Positions 24,541 through 34,490 of a DNA stretch of 64,000 nucleotides are shown piece after piece. Source of the stretch: Megascapheus bottae (lineage: Eukaryota; Chordata; Mammalia; Rodentia; Geomyidae); contig JANJXV010000024.1 of NCBI GenBank assembly GCA_024803745.1, positions 15,261,927-15,325,926 of the forward strand, written 5' to 3'. Numbering within the stretch: position 1 is the stretch's first letter; each line of letters begins with the position of its first letter. The notes under the pieces are model-generated. The model searched no databases. It was not told the DNA's origin and saw nothing but the letters and a program-made list of their open reading frames with translations. A program made the translations under genes and the position numbers.

Positions 24541-25554
24541 CTCAAGGGTGGACACTGCTCAAATCAAGATGTGCTGGGTTTCAGCAACATAGTTTTGGAG
24601 AACTTGCTTCAGAATCTTCACCTAAACAATGGGATAGACAACTTCATGGAGTTCTCACACTAACCAGTGATCCATGCAAAGCATCAAACAAGACATTATA
24701 ATCAATAAATACCATTTATCCCTATTATAGCAGTAATAATTTTATAAAAACTAACAAAATGTACTGTTAAACTTGACCTTTACAGAGGATAAATTATCAA
24801 TTAAATCATTAAGTATCAATGAAGGAAAAACTAAGCAGTCTGTGTATATTTTCATATGACCTGGACTATACCCCTACTGTATATGAAGAAAACACAGAAG
24901 TAAGAAGATGAGCTCAGCCTTGAAAGACTTTCTAACACATATCAGTCACAATTTCTATGGATGTAGTGTGGCACACAAAGAGAGCTATAAAATATTGTGA
25001 TTTGTCAATCGTATATCAATATAGTTAGGGAAACCGAAACAAATACATTGAGGGCTTTGGAAAGACTTCGTAAAAATTAAGTATTTTAGAGTCTTCTCTT
25101 TGAAGATACTCTGAGTTTCCTTTGAAATGAGTATTTCCTCAGGTCTCTTACACCAAGAAACAGGAATTAATTTACTCCAAGCCTTTTTCAACGACACACC
25201 TAAGGCAGAAGGTTACTTTCACATAACTGTCGCTGCTATTTGATAAGTCAGCAACATTTGGCTGAGTGGGAAATAAGGAGCTGCAAAACTTTCCAATGGC
25301 TTTGACCTTCTTTCTCAGTAAAAAGTTACTGCTTTTGAAAACTGGTTCGAAGAAGACTAAAATTTGTGCCTGGTTAAATTACCTCACATGTTAGTAAAAG
25401 GAGAAAATTATCTGAGACTCTTGGTGGACAACCTAATATAAATAAATACCGGGGGGAGAAAGGCTGCATTAACACATATGAATAGCATGGTAAAGAGTTT
25501 ATTGAAACAAACTTACAGGGAGCAAAGCAAGGTGTATTATAAAACTGAGCTTCA
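24541..25554. other. Intronic sequence, no gene recognised
   Basis: Nothing identified. Confidence 0.5.
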
Positions 25555-25567
25555 AATGCTTAGGAGA

Positions 25568-25795
25568 ACCTGGGCGCAGTGGTTCACGCCTGTAATCCTA
25601 GCTACTCAAGAGGCTGAGATTTGAGGATCACAGTTCCCGAGCCAGCCCGGGTACTAAACACTTTAAGATTCTTAAATCCAATTAACCACTAGAGGTGGTG
25701 CTGTGGCTCAAGGGGTGGGGCAATAGCCTTGAGATGAAGAGCTCAGGGAGAGTGCCCAGGCCTAGAGTTTAAGCCTCATGACCAATCCCCTCCTC
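25568..25795 (+). mobile_element. B1-ID composite SINE
   Basis: CTGGGCGCAGTGGTTCACGC start, ACTCAAGAGGCTGAGATTTG core, CCAATTAACCACTAGAGG linker, and ID part AAGGGGTGGGGCAATAGCCT. ATGCTTAGGAGAA before and TTGCTTAGAAGAA after look like a diverged target-site duplication. Confidence 0.88.
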
Positions 25796-26309
25796 TCATC
25801 CCCCAAAATTGCTTAGAAGAAAGAAATCCTCCTGGAGCCAATAAAAGCAGATAGCTAAGAAGTGTGTTGATTAGTCTAATTGACAGCAGTTGGTGAGATT
25901 CATTTGGGGAACCTCCTTGCCACTTGTTGAATGCTCCTGTTAATAATATAATCCTGGGTATGGACTTAAACGTTTGTTTCATCATCTAGTGTACAACCTT
26001 GTTTTCAAAGCAACTTAGATAATAATGTAAGTTAATATTGTCATTTTTTTCTTACATTAGGAATGATTGGATTCAGCATTTTATACCCTCCAACACAAAT
26101 AGAAATAGAGAAAATCCCTGTACAATTTTTTGCATTAAATCTAGAGAATGTTTCATCCTTATAGATTAATATCTTTTCAGTTACTCTAAAAATGGAATAA
26201 CAAAAGCAATACTTCCTGGAAATAGGTAAAAAACATGAGGTAGTTGAGTAACACTAAGGTAATTTTACATTTTTAAGGATATTCTAACATGGCAACCCTT
26301 TGTCAGTTT
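25796..26309. other. Intronic sequence, no gene recognised
   Basis: Nothing identified. Confidence 0.5.
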
Positions 26310-26480
26310 TTAAGAAGCTTTTATGTACATCATCTTATATAGCCTCTCTCCATAACCCATAAAAGGGAGCAGGCAGTAAGAATAGAATTCTCATTATATG
26401 CATGGAAAACTAAAGGACACAGAGACGGTACTGCATCTGTAAAAATAAAGAACTAAACCCATATCAGAATCTAACACCAT
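26310..26480 (+). mobile_element. MIR element, 3' half
   Basis: ACATCATCTTATATAGCCTC, CCATAACCCATAAAAGGGAG, CATGGAAAACTAAAGGACAC and a downstream AACTAAACCCATATCAGAAT segment follow the MIR order (TCATTTAATCC...GAGGAAACTGAGGC...). Confidence 0.55.
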
Positions 26481-27202
26481 GAGAAAGCTTTGCCTTGATT
26501 CTCATTCTAATATTCTTTCTAAACATTATTACATATGGACTTAAATATTAATAAATAGTAGTAGCCACTGTACTTCAAGAATGCAAGCTTATTAGTTCTT
26601 CTCAATTATCAGTATAAATTTCTATTTTCCAGACCAATCTTTAAACAGTTTGATAGTAAATATATTGATTACAATGTATCCATATGATCCTCCACTGTTT
26701 GTCAACTGGGTCCCAAATAACAACTCACTTGCTAGACAGACAAGCACAAACTGGCAATTCCTCTCAGGACCCTGTATAAATCACTGAATTGTCTGAGTAA
26801 AACTAGTAGACCTATGAGAAATGAGGGAGTATTTTTCAGTGCTTTCTCTTCTGCCCGACAGAATAATGCAAATAATAAAGAAATTGTTATTACCTTTATT
26901 ATAAAATACCTGACAAAATAAAATTCGACGGCAAAGAGAATACCCTTGGGTGGTACTGAGTAAATCATACCAGAAATGCCAACATTTACAGTGTATTATA
27001 GTGCTTTGGAAATACAGAAGTAAAAAAACTTACTATAGATTTAGTAGTTTTCATGGATGGGATACTTTTCAGGGAAAAATTAACAATAGCTCATTTTAAC
27101 TTAGTGCGGGCAGAGAAATAGATGAGTGAGCTTCTCCAAGTTGGACAGTAAGTATATGCCACATTTGGGACTTGCATGCAAGACACAGTTGGGCACCAAA
27201 AA
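26481..27202. other. Intronic sequence, no gene recognised
   Basis: Nothing identified. Confidence 0.5.
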
Positions 27203-27522
27203 AATTCGGCAAACTATAATCTCAAAGTCAAACAGTCCTCCCTACCCCCACTCATTTTTATATAGCCCCAAGAATGGCATTTATAATTGTTAAGTGGTTG
27301 AAGATACAGCAACAACAAGCAACAATCACAACATGGAAATTATACAAAATCCGAAATTCAGTATGTATATTTCATTTATTTCATTCACATTCATTACCTT
27401 CATTTACTTTGAAATTATAAAGGAGGTGAACAACTGCAAAAGAGACCTCGTGTGCCCCACAGGAATTAAAATGTTTCCTCCCAGGTCCTTTACAGGAAAA
27501 ATTTGCTGATGTCTGCTCTAAA
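27203..27522 (+). mobile_element. Non-autonomous hAT-type DNA transposon relic
   Basis: The left end TTCGGCAAACTATAATCTCA and right end CCTTTACAGG plus AAAAATTTGCTGATGTCTGC are diverged forms of the GGCAAACTATGGCC and CTTTACAGAAAAAGTTTGC ends of an abundant mammalian hAT-Charlie element. Internal GGTGAACAACTGCAAAAGAG also fits. I do not assign the exact subfamily. Confidence 0.6.
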
Positions 27523-27529
27523 CCATGCT

Positions 27530-27650
27530 ACTTTTTTTTTCCTTTGGTAATTGTCTTGGGTCTTTAGCTCAGGGCCAGCGTGCTGTCCCTGCCCTTTATG
27601 GGCAAGACCTGTGCTCTACCACTGAGCCATACCTACACTCTGTATCTATT
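27530..27650 (-). mobile_element. ID-type SINE fragment
   Basis: Poly(T), GTCTTTAGCTCAGGGCCAGC and TGTGCTCTACCACTGAGCCA in reverse-complement order. Diverged. Confidence 0.6.
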
Positions 27651-28401
27651 CAGTGTCATTACATTGAATGTCTTAGTGTCACAAACTTAACATATTCAAA
27701 CCTACCCCCCAATTTTTCCTACTACTCTTATCCTAATTATCCACATCTCAAAATCTTTTCAGTGGCAAATTTATTTTCCCAGTGAAAAGAGCCGTGGACC
27801 TAGATTACTGAGTCATTTCCTTCTTTTACTTATATTCAAAACCATCAGCAAATTTAGTCAGTTTATCACCGCAATATCCAAACATATTTTTACCGCTATT
27901 GTGAGCAACTTGGCACAAGTCATCACCATACCATTTCTGAATTCCTCTCTTACCCAGCCTGCCTTGTTTCAATTCTTATCCAAGACAGCAGCCAGCCAGA
28001 TTGCCACAGCAAATGCATGGCCTTCCAAGCTCACTAATGCTGCCCCAGGCTCGGACACTAACGTGCTTCTCTTTTACTGTTTTCCTCTTCCAATGTTATC
28101 TCATTTCTCTCCATCCAACCCAAAACTACACCTTGGCCCTAGGATTTCATTTTCCCTGCCAACTCATTTTTCCTCTCAATATCCATCCTGCCATGGACTA
28201 TGTGAAACTGGCTTTTACCTGATTTAAGTTCCCTGAGAGCAGATGTTTACTTTATTTTTGAGACTAGGATGTCTCTGGCATGAGACCAGAGCTTGACATG
28301 TATCAGGACATTAAGTGGACATCCGCTGAACCCGGTGACAGAGACAGATGGGTAAATACATTTAATTTATAAATTATTGTACAAAGCAGGATTTAATAGT
28401 G
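27651..28401. other. Intronic sequence, no gene recognised
   Basis: Two overlapping open frames (27901-28227) show no domain. The region is pyrimidine-rich. Confidence 0.5.
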
Positions 28402-28461
28402 TATTTTTTGGTCTACTTTTTTTTTCCATATATTTTTTGGTCTACTTTTTTTTTTTTCCTT
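28402..28461 (+). repeat. Tandem duplication of a T-rich motif
   Basis: TATTTTTTGGTCTAC followed by T-runs and CC occurs at 28402 and again at 28431, directly beside the poly(T) end of the adjacent SINE. Confidence 0.85.
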
Positions 28462-28675
28462 TTTGGGTGGGTCATGGGGCTTGAGCTCTGTACCTGGGCG
28501 CTGTCCCTGACCTCTTCAGCTCAAGGCTACTGCCCTACCCCTTGAGCCACAGCCTCACTTCCTGTTTTCTAATGATTAATTGTAGATAAGAGTCTCAAGT
28601 TCCTTTGAATCTTGATGCTCAGATCTCAGCCTCCAGACTAGCTAGGCTTACAGGTGTGAGCCACCACACCTGGCT
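28446..28675 (-). mobile_element. B1-ID composite SINE
   Basis: Reverse complement: poly(T), GGTCATGGGGCTTGAGCTCT, TACTGCCCTACCCCTTGAGC, then B1 part GATCTCAGCCTCCAGACTAG and TGAGCCACCACACCTGGC. GGTCTACTTTTT before and GGTTTACTTTTT after are a target-site duplication with one mismatch. Confidence 0.9.
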
Positions 28676-28687
28676 GGTTTACTTTTT

Positions 28688-29321
28688 TTTTTTAAATCAA
28701 ATATATTCTAAAAAAATTAAACGGGAAGTCTCAATCTTAAAGAGGAGACAGATCACTTTATAATTCATGAGTGTGTATGAAATTAATCTAGACCACACAT
28801 CTACCGATGAAAAGGAGATACTCCATTCTAAAGTCATTGCATTCTTTTCATTTTTAGTCCTAATTCCTGTGTGTCTCTGCACAATTCCAGGTCAAAGGTG
28901 ATGAGACCTAAGGCCTCCTCTCCTTCCAAGTCTATCCCCTAAGACCTACTATTTAGTTCCTACATTTCTTAACCAAAAAGGCAGTCTTCATAAATATAAA
29001 ATAACTTTTAAAGCAATATCACTCCTCAAAATATACTAAGTTTAGTCAGCCTTTGGAAGAGCTATTAATAGCACTCTACTGTTTGACATGGAGACAATGA
29101 ATCTTACATTTGAGGGGCTTTCAAGTGATATAATGCATCAATAAACCAATAATACAACTAAAAACCAACAAAAGAAGATAGAATTTTTTGGAGAGAATGA
29201 ACTACCGGCTTGGTTTCATTTCCTGTTAGGTATACAGTCTTAATTTACTGATTTTTTTTTCAATGAATTTAAGGGAAGCTGCAAATGTAGTAGGAGTATC
29301 AATGACAAGAAATGGTCATAC
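28688..29321 (-). other. CHCHD3: CHCHD3 intron just downstream of the 84-nt exon
   Basis: AT-rich, repeat-poor intron following the GTATGA donor. I looked for the next CHCHD3 exon (SSEFYR...) here and further down and did not find it. Confidence 0.6.
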
Positions 29322-29405
29322 CCTCTCCTCCAGTCTAGCCAGCTGCTCTTTGTAGAATGCATCCTGCCTCTTTATCATTCGGTCTTTTTCTTCCAGCTGC
29401 TTAGC
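29322..29405 (-). CDS. CHCHD3: CHCHD3 (MIC19) internal coding exon, coiled-coil region
   Basis: CHCHD3/MIC19 is a MICOS subunit on the inner-membrane side of the mitochondrial intermembrane space. It helps hold cristae junctions together by linking MIC60 to the outer-membrane SAM complex. Read on the minus strand, these 84 nt give 28 uninterrupted codons starting AKQLEEKDR and ending KEQLARLEER. This closely matches my memory of the mammalian CHCHD3 coiled coil between the N-terminal region and the C-terminal CHCH domain; the M-I-K-R residues just after EEKDR are conservative differences from human. The acceptor is a pyrimidine-rich tract ending TTTTTTTAG, with AG at 29407-29406. The donor is AGG|GTATGA, with G at +5. 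The exon starts and ends in phase 0. The paralogue CHCHD6 shares the QLEEKD and DAFYKEQL blocks but, as I recall it, not ARLEER. Neighbouring large exons were not found, as expected for a gene with very long introns. Confidence 0.93.
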
Positions 29406-30602
29406 CTAAAAAAAGAAATGAGGAAGATACTATATCAAGAAAAGGCAGAAACAGCAAAGCAAAAGTCAAGTACAAATTGCATTAGCAGAAAGTACACAAA
29501 GTGGATGAGTTTTGCAATCTATTAGGTCTTTACCATAGAAAAACATTAATAAGATGATGATTGCTGTATTTCAGTGTAAAGAAAGAACTGGCATTGTTTT
29601 TTGTTGTTGTTGTGTTTGTTTTTTCCTGTAACAGCTGTGTCCTACTTTGCCCAAATGTATCTGAACTAAGAATATAGCACACTACAGACGTCTTATTTAA
29701 CTTCTTTCAAAGAATGTATTTTGTAAAAGAAAACTTTTGACATTATTCTGGGATGAAGATCTATGTTTACTAACTTTCCTCATTAATAACAACAAAACTT
29801 GCATATGTAACAATTTGTACATAAGACTTACACTTGACAACTGCCCAGTGAAACTCACAAGTTGAGATAAATGTATTGATCTATTTATGAAGTAGTAATC
29901 CCCTTAGGGAGAGAGAAGTGAAAACTATTCTAATTGTTTATTGAATAATTTAAAATATGAAGGTAATCTTTAAAACAATTTAGATATATTGCCAGTCCTG
30001 AATCTTGAACTCAACCACTGTCCTTGAGCTTTCTCAAGGCTAGCAGTCTACCACTTGAGCCACAGCACTAGTTTGGGCTTTTTCTGTGTATGTAGTACTA
30101 AAGAATTGAACCCAGGGCTTCATGCATGCTAGGCAAGCACTCTACCACTAGGACACACACCCTCCCAGTAATAATACTTCTACTTTACAAGATGTTACTT
30201 TACAAAATTAGTAAAGCCAGTAATAATATTTTGATTCTTTAAAAAACAATAAAAATGGTTACTTGTGAATGTTTCTCAAGATTAGTTTTAAGTAGTGTAT
30301 TTCTTGAACTACTTTAGTATCCTAAGTCATAATTAATTGACTTGTATCTCTGATGGAAATGCCCTTCTTAGATCTTCTCTATGTAGAAAAGATATTAAAG
30401 TATGCTTTGTTCAGTAAATGACATATCTGATTACTATTTGTGAGAAATGAACATATTTTGGCATCCCTATTATTGCAGAAGACCCTATTCTTTCGGGAAG
30501 TGTCTGCTGGATGGTTCAGTCTACTTCAGGGTACCTTTTCACTCAACACTACCTAGTTAACATGAATGTACCTGAATATTTGTTGATTGTTTTGGTACTT
30601 AC
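29406..30602 (-). other. CHCHD3: CHCHD3 intron between microexon and 84-nt exon
   Basis: This 1197-nt interval runs from the GTAAGTA donor of the microexon to the TTTAG acceptor of the downstream exon. It is AT-rich and unremarkable apart from one ID-dimer SINE (29991-30171) that reads in the sense direction of the gene. The region next to the microexon donor is T/A-rich. Confidence 0.7.
29991..30171 (-). mobile_element. ID-dimer SINE inside the microexon-exon intron
   Basis: Reverse complement: TTGCCAGTCCTGAATCTTGA, TCTACCACTTGAGCCACAGC, then GAATTGAACCCAGGGCTTCA and GCAAGCACTCTACCACTAGG. It reads sense to CHCHD3. Its ATGCATGCTAGG block supplies a TGCATG word on the transcript strand. Confidence 0.9.
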
Positions 30603-30617
30603 TTTTTCTTCAACATC
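30603..30617 (-). CDS. CHCHD3: Candidate 15-nt in-frame CHCHD3 microexon (DVEEK)
   Basis: The minus strand reads GACATGCTGCAG | GATGTTGAAGAAAAA | GTAAGTACC. The donor matches the GTAAGTA consensus and the acceptor is CAG|G, preceded by a T/G-rich tract. The 15 nt are five codons, DVEEK, so inclusion keeps the frame and both flanking junctions are phase 0, as required by the exon at 29322-29405. The product would add five charged, helix-favouring residues directly before AKQLEEKDR in the coiled coil. TGCTGC lies between the pyrimidine tract and the acceptor AG; UGC at this place is the known recognition feature of SRRM4/nSR100-dependent neural microexons. Seen: the splice sites, length and frame. 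Inferred: that it is used, alternative and tissue-regulated. A chance decoy is possible, but the gene, strand, phase and amino-acid character all agree. Confidence 0.72.
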
Positions 30618-31689
30618 CTGCAGCATGTCAAAAACAAACAAGTATTTAACAACCTAAGCACAATGTTTCTCCTAAGGTCCAAGACAAATCAAATAACTTT
30701 TTAAATGCAAACCAGAAAAGGTAATGGGGAAAATATAAAAGAAAGAATGTAACTTTGAACACATTGAAATGTTATTGTACTCTTACTGTTTAAATATAAG
30801 ATTTCAATGAAAAGTTCAAGCTGCTTGAAAACATATGAATAAACAGAAACAAATTCACACACAGAGAAAAATTGTAAGATGAAAAAAAAATCTTACCTGT
30901 ACAGTAAGTCAAACAACATAAATTCAGATAATAAAGTTATATTACTCCCTTATAAAATTGACAAAAGTATTCAATTATAATAGCCCAATTGGCAAACATG
31001 TAGGGAAACAGGCTCTCTATACTACTGGTCAAATTATAAATTGGTATAGTCATTTATACATTAATTTGACAAAATGAATTACAGAAAATTCTAAAAATGG
31101 TCATACCACTGAGATCTAAAAGCCTACTTCTAGGATTTTTCTTAGGTAGTTACAGCAATATGCAAAAATAGTCACTGTAGAGTTGCTGAGACTTAACAAG
31201 GAAATAAAAAAAATCCAATAGGTTAAGTAATACATATTTTCAAAATATACTACATAAAATGGCCAAGAAGAAAAAGAAAAGGCTAACAGAAAGGATAGTG
31301 AGGACTTTCCTGAAGCGAGGAAGATAGAAAGCCTAAGAATACACTCCATAAAAAAAAAAAGTCAATAGTGGTTCAGAAAAAGGGCAGGTGATGTGTGCTT
31401 TACATTTTCTTATCTATATTTTCAGAATTAATAAGAAACATAATTTATAGTCAAGTGCCAACACAATTATATGCATTGGTCGAAACCCAGAGCTGTACAT
31501 GAAGAATGGAGTTCACTAGAGAAAACATTAAAAGTAAAAGTAAATAAAAGATACTAAAAATTGTGAAATCATTATATAGATAGGTTTAATTGTTCATTTT
31601 TAAATCATGGTACTCATTTGCTTCCTTATTTCTACTGAAGCAAATATTAAGAAAAAACCCACAAAAAATTATGTATCACAATTCAATTA
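30618..31689 (-). other. CHCHD3: CHCHD3 intron upstream of the microexon
   Basis: Contains the acceptor tract of the microexon and the CAG|GTAAGA site. A-rich and otherwise without recognisable elements. Confidence 0.55.
30891..30905 (-). promoter_or_regulatory. Zero-length-exon-like splice site (CAG|GTAAGA)
   Basis: The minus strand reads GTTTGACTTACTGTACAG | GTAAGATTTT, an acceptor directly abutting a strong donor. This is the layout of recursive splice sites (ratchet points), which subdivide long introns. It sits 279 nt upstream of the microexon within the long upstream intron. The preceding tract is only moderately pyrimidine-rich. It could instead be the 3' end of a cryptic non-coding exon; stops are present in the nucleotides before it. 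Confidence 0.35.
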
Positions 31690-31905
31690 GCATTGCATGC
31701 TGACAGCTCATGCCTATAAATCTAACTACTAAGGAGTATAAGACTTGGAGGATCTCAGTTCAAAGTCAGGTAGAGCAGAAAAGTCTTTGGGAATTTATTT
31801 CCAAAATAATCAACAAAAAGCATTGCTGGCAGTATCACTCAAGTCTCCATATTCTAAACACATCAATTCTTCTGCAGCTAGACAAAAAGTTTCAATGTCT
31901 ACACC
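31690..31905 (+). mobile_element. Degraded B1-like SINE
   Basis: AGCTCATGCCTATAAATCTA, ACTACTAAGGAGTATAAGAC and GAGGATCTCAGTTCAAAGTC follow the B1 left-half order. The rest is unrecognisable. Confidence 0.5.
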
Positions 31906-33159
31906 TGTACAATTAATTAACTATAAGGTGTTGATATAAATTGGAATCAAATATAAAAGAGTAAAGTATCAGTTTACAATTCTAAACTTTTGCTTTGTGG
32001 TGAGGACATTGTACCAATCTGCTAATTTAAGAGCAGATTACAACCTAAACAAAAGATATATAGAAACAACCTAAAATATGATGTTATCCATAAAAAAATT
32101 TAAAACACCACTCATTTCAGATATATACATTATAGACCAAAGACAGGGATAGCTCTAAAGACCTGACAACATCAAACTACAAGCTTCAACATCACAAATC
32201 TTTTCCATCAAATGCAAACAGAATCAATAGTTTGAGATCCACTAGGGAGAATAACAAAGCAAGAAACATGGCCACAACACTTTAATGGCACATTGCTTTG
32301 AAACAGTTAATGGGATGCTGGGCGGAAAAGTCACACGGTATGAATCCTGAAACTTAAATAAGATGAGAATACATTGACTTAGCTAATAGCTACTGAGGAT
32401 GGAGAGTCACACGCAACTTAAGAAAAAGCTGTAAACTAACAGCAAGAAAATAAAAGTTCTCTGTAGAACCCTCTCACAGACAGGAAACCATGGTACATAA
32501 ATAAATAATGAGAGAATTATAACATTATTTACTGCTGTGGTAGAGTCATTTCTTAAGGAAAAAAATGAAATGAAACATGTAGTCTTTCCCCAAGTCCTTT
32601 TTGTTATTCCTAGAAGAAATGTACGCTGATTAGTTTTCAGGTCTTGTTAGATCTGGAATAGCATGATTGGGCTTGGAAATGTGACAGAATATGCTTAAGT
32701 AGATCATTATGGAAATCTAGCGCCCCCCATAATCAAGAGAAACAAAGAAAATAAGGAAATCAAGTTTTAAGAAATCTAACAAAAACATTTTGATGTTTTA
32801 ACTCCATGTTGGTAGCTAGATTAAAAATGAAATACACATGCATTTGATTCCTAAGAGATGTGTTTTTAAAGCATGCGGAGAAAACTGTCACTGTGGCTGT
32901 GACATACAGTGCAGATAGAAACGTACCTTCCCACGCACATTCTTAGGTAATTCTTCATAGGGCAACCTTCTTGACATTACTATGCTCTTTTAGCCCTGGT
33001 TGCTCTTAGGACTCCAGGTGTGGCACAAGAGGCACTGCATTGGGAACCCAATGACATCACAATCACCTAGCTCAGAGGTAATATATTATTACTCCATGCT
33101 TCAAGTTCAAAGCATATGAAGGCAAGATCCTGTGCTATGGGATAGCTTGTGAATTGTAA
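31906..33159. other. Intronic sequence with one first-exon-like candidate
   Basis: Apart from the open segment at 32927-32977 and the CCAAT/CRE-like words at 33048-33060, nothing was identified. Confidence 0.5.
32927..32977 (-). other. Possible alternative first coding exon, 17 codons to a donor
   Basis: The minus strand has an ATG with G at -3, then 17 open codons (MSRRLPYEELPKNVRGK), ending exactly at GGGAAG|GTACGT. The segment ends in phase 0, so splicing to the microexon or to the 84-nt exon would be in frame. CCAATGACATCAC (33048-33060), a CCAAT-like plus CRE-like motif, lies about 70 nt upstream of the ATG. I do not recognise the peptide. It could equally be a chance open stretch or a fragment of a processed pseudogene. 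Confidence 0.25.
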
Positions 33160-33161
33160 AA

Positions 33162-33172
33162 GAATAAATAAA

Positions 33173-33221
<49 letters not shown>

Positions 33222-33223
33222 AA
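33162..33223 (+). repeat. (AAAT)n microsatellite
   Basis: About 15 AAAT units with one early interruption. Probably the expanded tail of an otherwise unrecognisable SINE just before it. Confidence 0.95.
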
Positions 33224-33814
33224 GGCCCTTGAAAGGTCAGTGCTCAATTTTAAAAGCTTGAGGTAGAAAATAAAGCAGGTACCTGTTCAATTATCCATGA
33301 GATGAAACTATGAAGCCAGAGATGACTCATATTGAGAAAAGGTAACAATGCTAAACCACACTAACAAGGAAATGCCTAAAACCATGTTTCCTTTTATTCC
33401 AATTCTTATAATATTCTGAAATGTATAAAGCTGGTACCTCACAATTCACGCACACAGGCAGGCAGATCAGCAAATAAGAACAGAATAGGAACTGGCTTCA
33501 CTGTCAAAACTGTAACGTACAAACCCAATGAAATTACATGCTCATATAAAACAAAACAAAACAAAAACCCTAGAATATGAAAAGGGAGTTAGTTGAGCCA
33601 TAGACTTGTAAGTTACCACTATATTTAGGAAGCTACAGAATGTTATAGGGAAGAATATCAACAGGCATAAAAATAAAATGGCAAGGATATAATTAGTTGA
33701 GCCCTAGGCCAGAAATTACATAGGATTCACTGCGCTTTTATCAGATGATACAAGGGTTAATCTAATCAACTTGAATAAACAATACCAAGGTGATTAGTAA
33801 AGCATACCTCAGAT

Positions 33815-34075
33815 TGGGGATGTGAGGGGATTTCTAGATAAGATTACCTACGGGAGAAAGATGGCCTGAACTGAACATGGTGGTGCCCTCATAGGCTGGG
33901 GACCCAGATGGAAAGAAGGGAAAGACAGGGAGCAGGAGCATTCTCAGCCGCTCTGCTTCACAACAGTATCACCACTGCGATGAACTGAAACCTTTGAAAC
34001 CATCAGCCAAACTAAATCCATTCTGTCTTTCAGTATTTTGTCACATGAGGGGAAAACGTCTGACTAGTGCGAATG
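33815..34075 (+). mobile_element. Possible rodent interspersed repeat, family not assigned
   Basis: CACTGCGATGAACTGAAACC, AACCATCAGCCAAACTAAAT and AGTATTTTGTCACATGAG in order resemble a common rodent repeat 3' end (gaactgta...agccaaaataaa...ttttgtcac). I cannot name the family. Confidence 0.35.
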
Positions 34076-34249
34076 ACATTAGTAAGTGATGAATTATATT
34101 AAAGCATTGCTTTCAAAATCATCCTTCAAGAAGATACGTAGCCTGATAAACTTAAAAGATGACAACATACTAACACTGTCATACTTTCCAGTGACCTAAC
34201 AATAAGCCTAAGCTCACTGGGGCTATCCCAGGGAGGGTTGTTCCTTTTA

Positions 34250-34250
34250 T

Positions 34251-34284
<34 letters not shown>

Positions 34285-34325
34285 GGTGGTGGTGGTGGTG
34301 GTGGTGGTGGTGGTGGTAGTGGTAG
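34250..34325 (+). repeat. (AGT)n / (GGT)n trinucleotide repeat
   Basis: Eight AGT-type units pass into about 16 GGT units and back to AGT. The minus-strand poly-threonine open frame is only this repeat. Confidence 0.95.
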
Positions 34326-34490
34326 ATATTATTATCTTAAGTAGTTGCACAAAGGGCTCCCACTCAGCAGATCAGTTTAGAAATGCATTGCATCGTGATT
34401 GATGTCACTCCTTTCATCATTCTTCACCATACATCCCAACCCAATGCCTCCACACAGTTGTGCCACTTTCACAGTATATGCGCAAATGGG
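34326..34490 (-). mobile_element. L1 3' UTR fragment
   Basis: AAGTAGTTGCACAAAGGGCT, CAGATCAGTTTAGAAATGCA and ATGTCACTCCTTTCATCATT parallel the L1 tail at 13.5 kb (GTAGTTGTACAAAGGAGCTG...). The trinucleotide repeat marks its 3' tail side. Confidence 0.6.

Noticed and set aside
29815..29835. CAAGTGTAAGT donor-like site on the gene strand
   Set aside because: No matching acceptor with an open frame upstream; a likely decoy.
34126..34350. Poly-threonine open frame on the minus strand
   Set aside because: Pure translation of the (AGT/GGT)n repeat.
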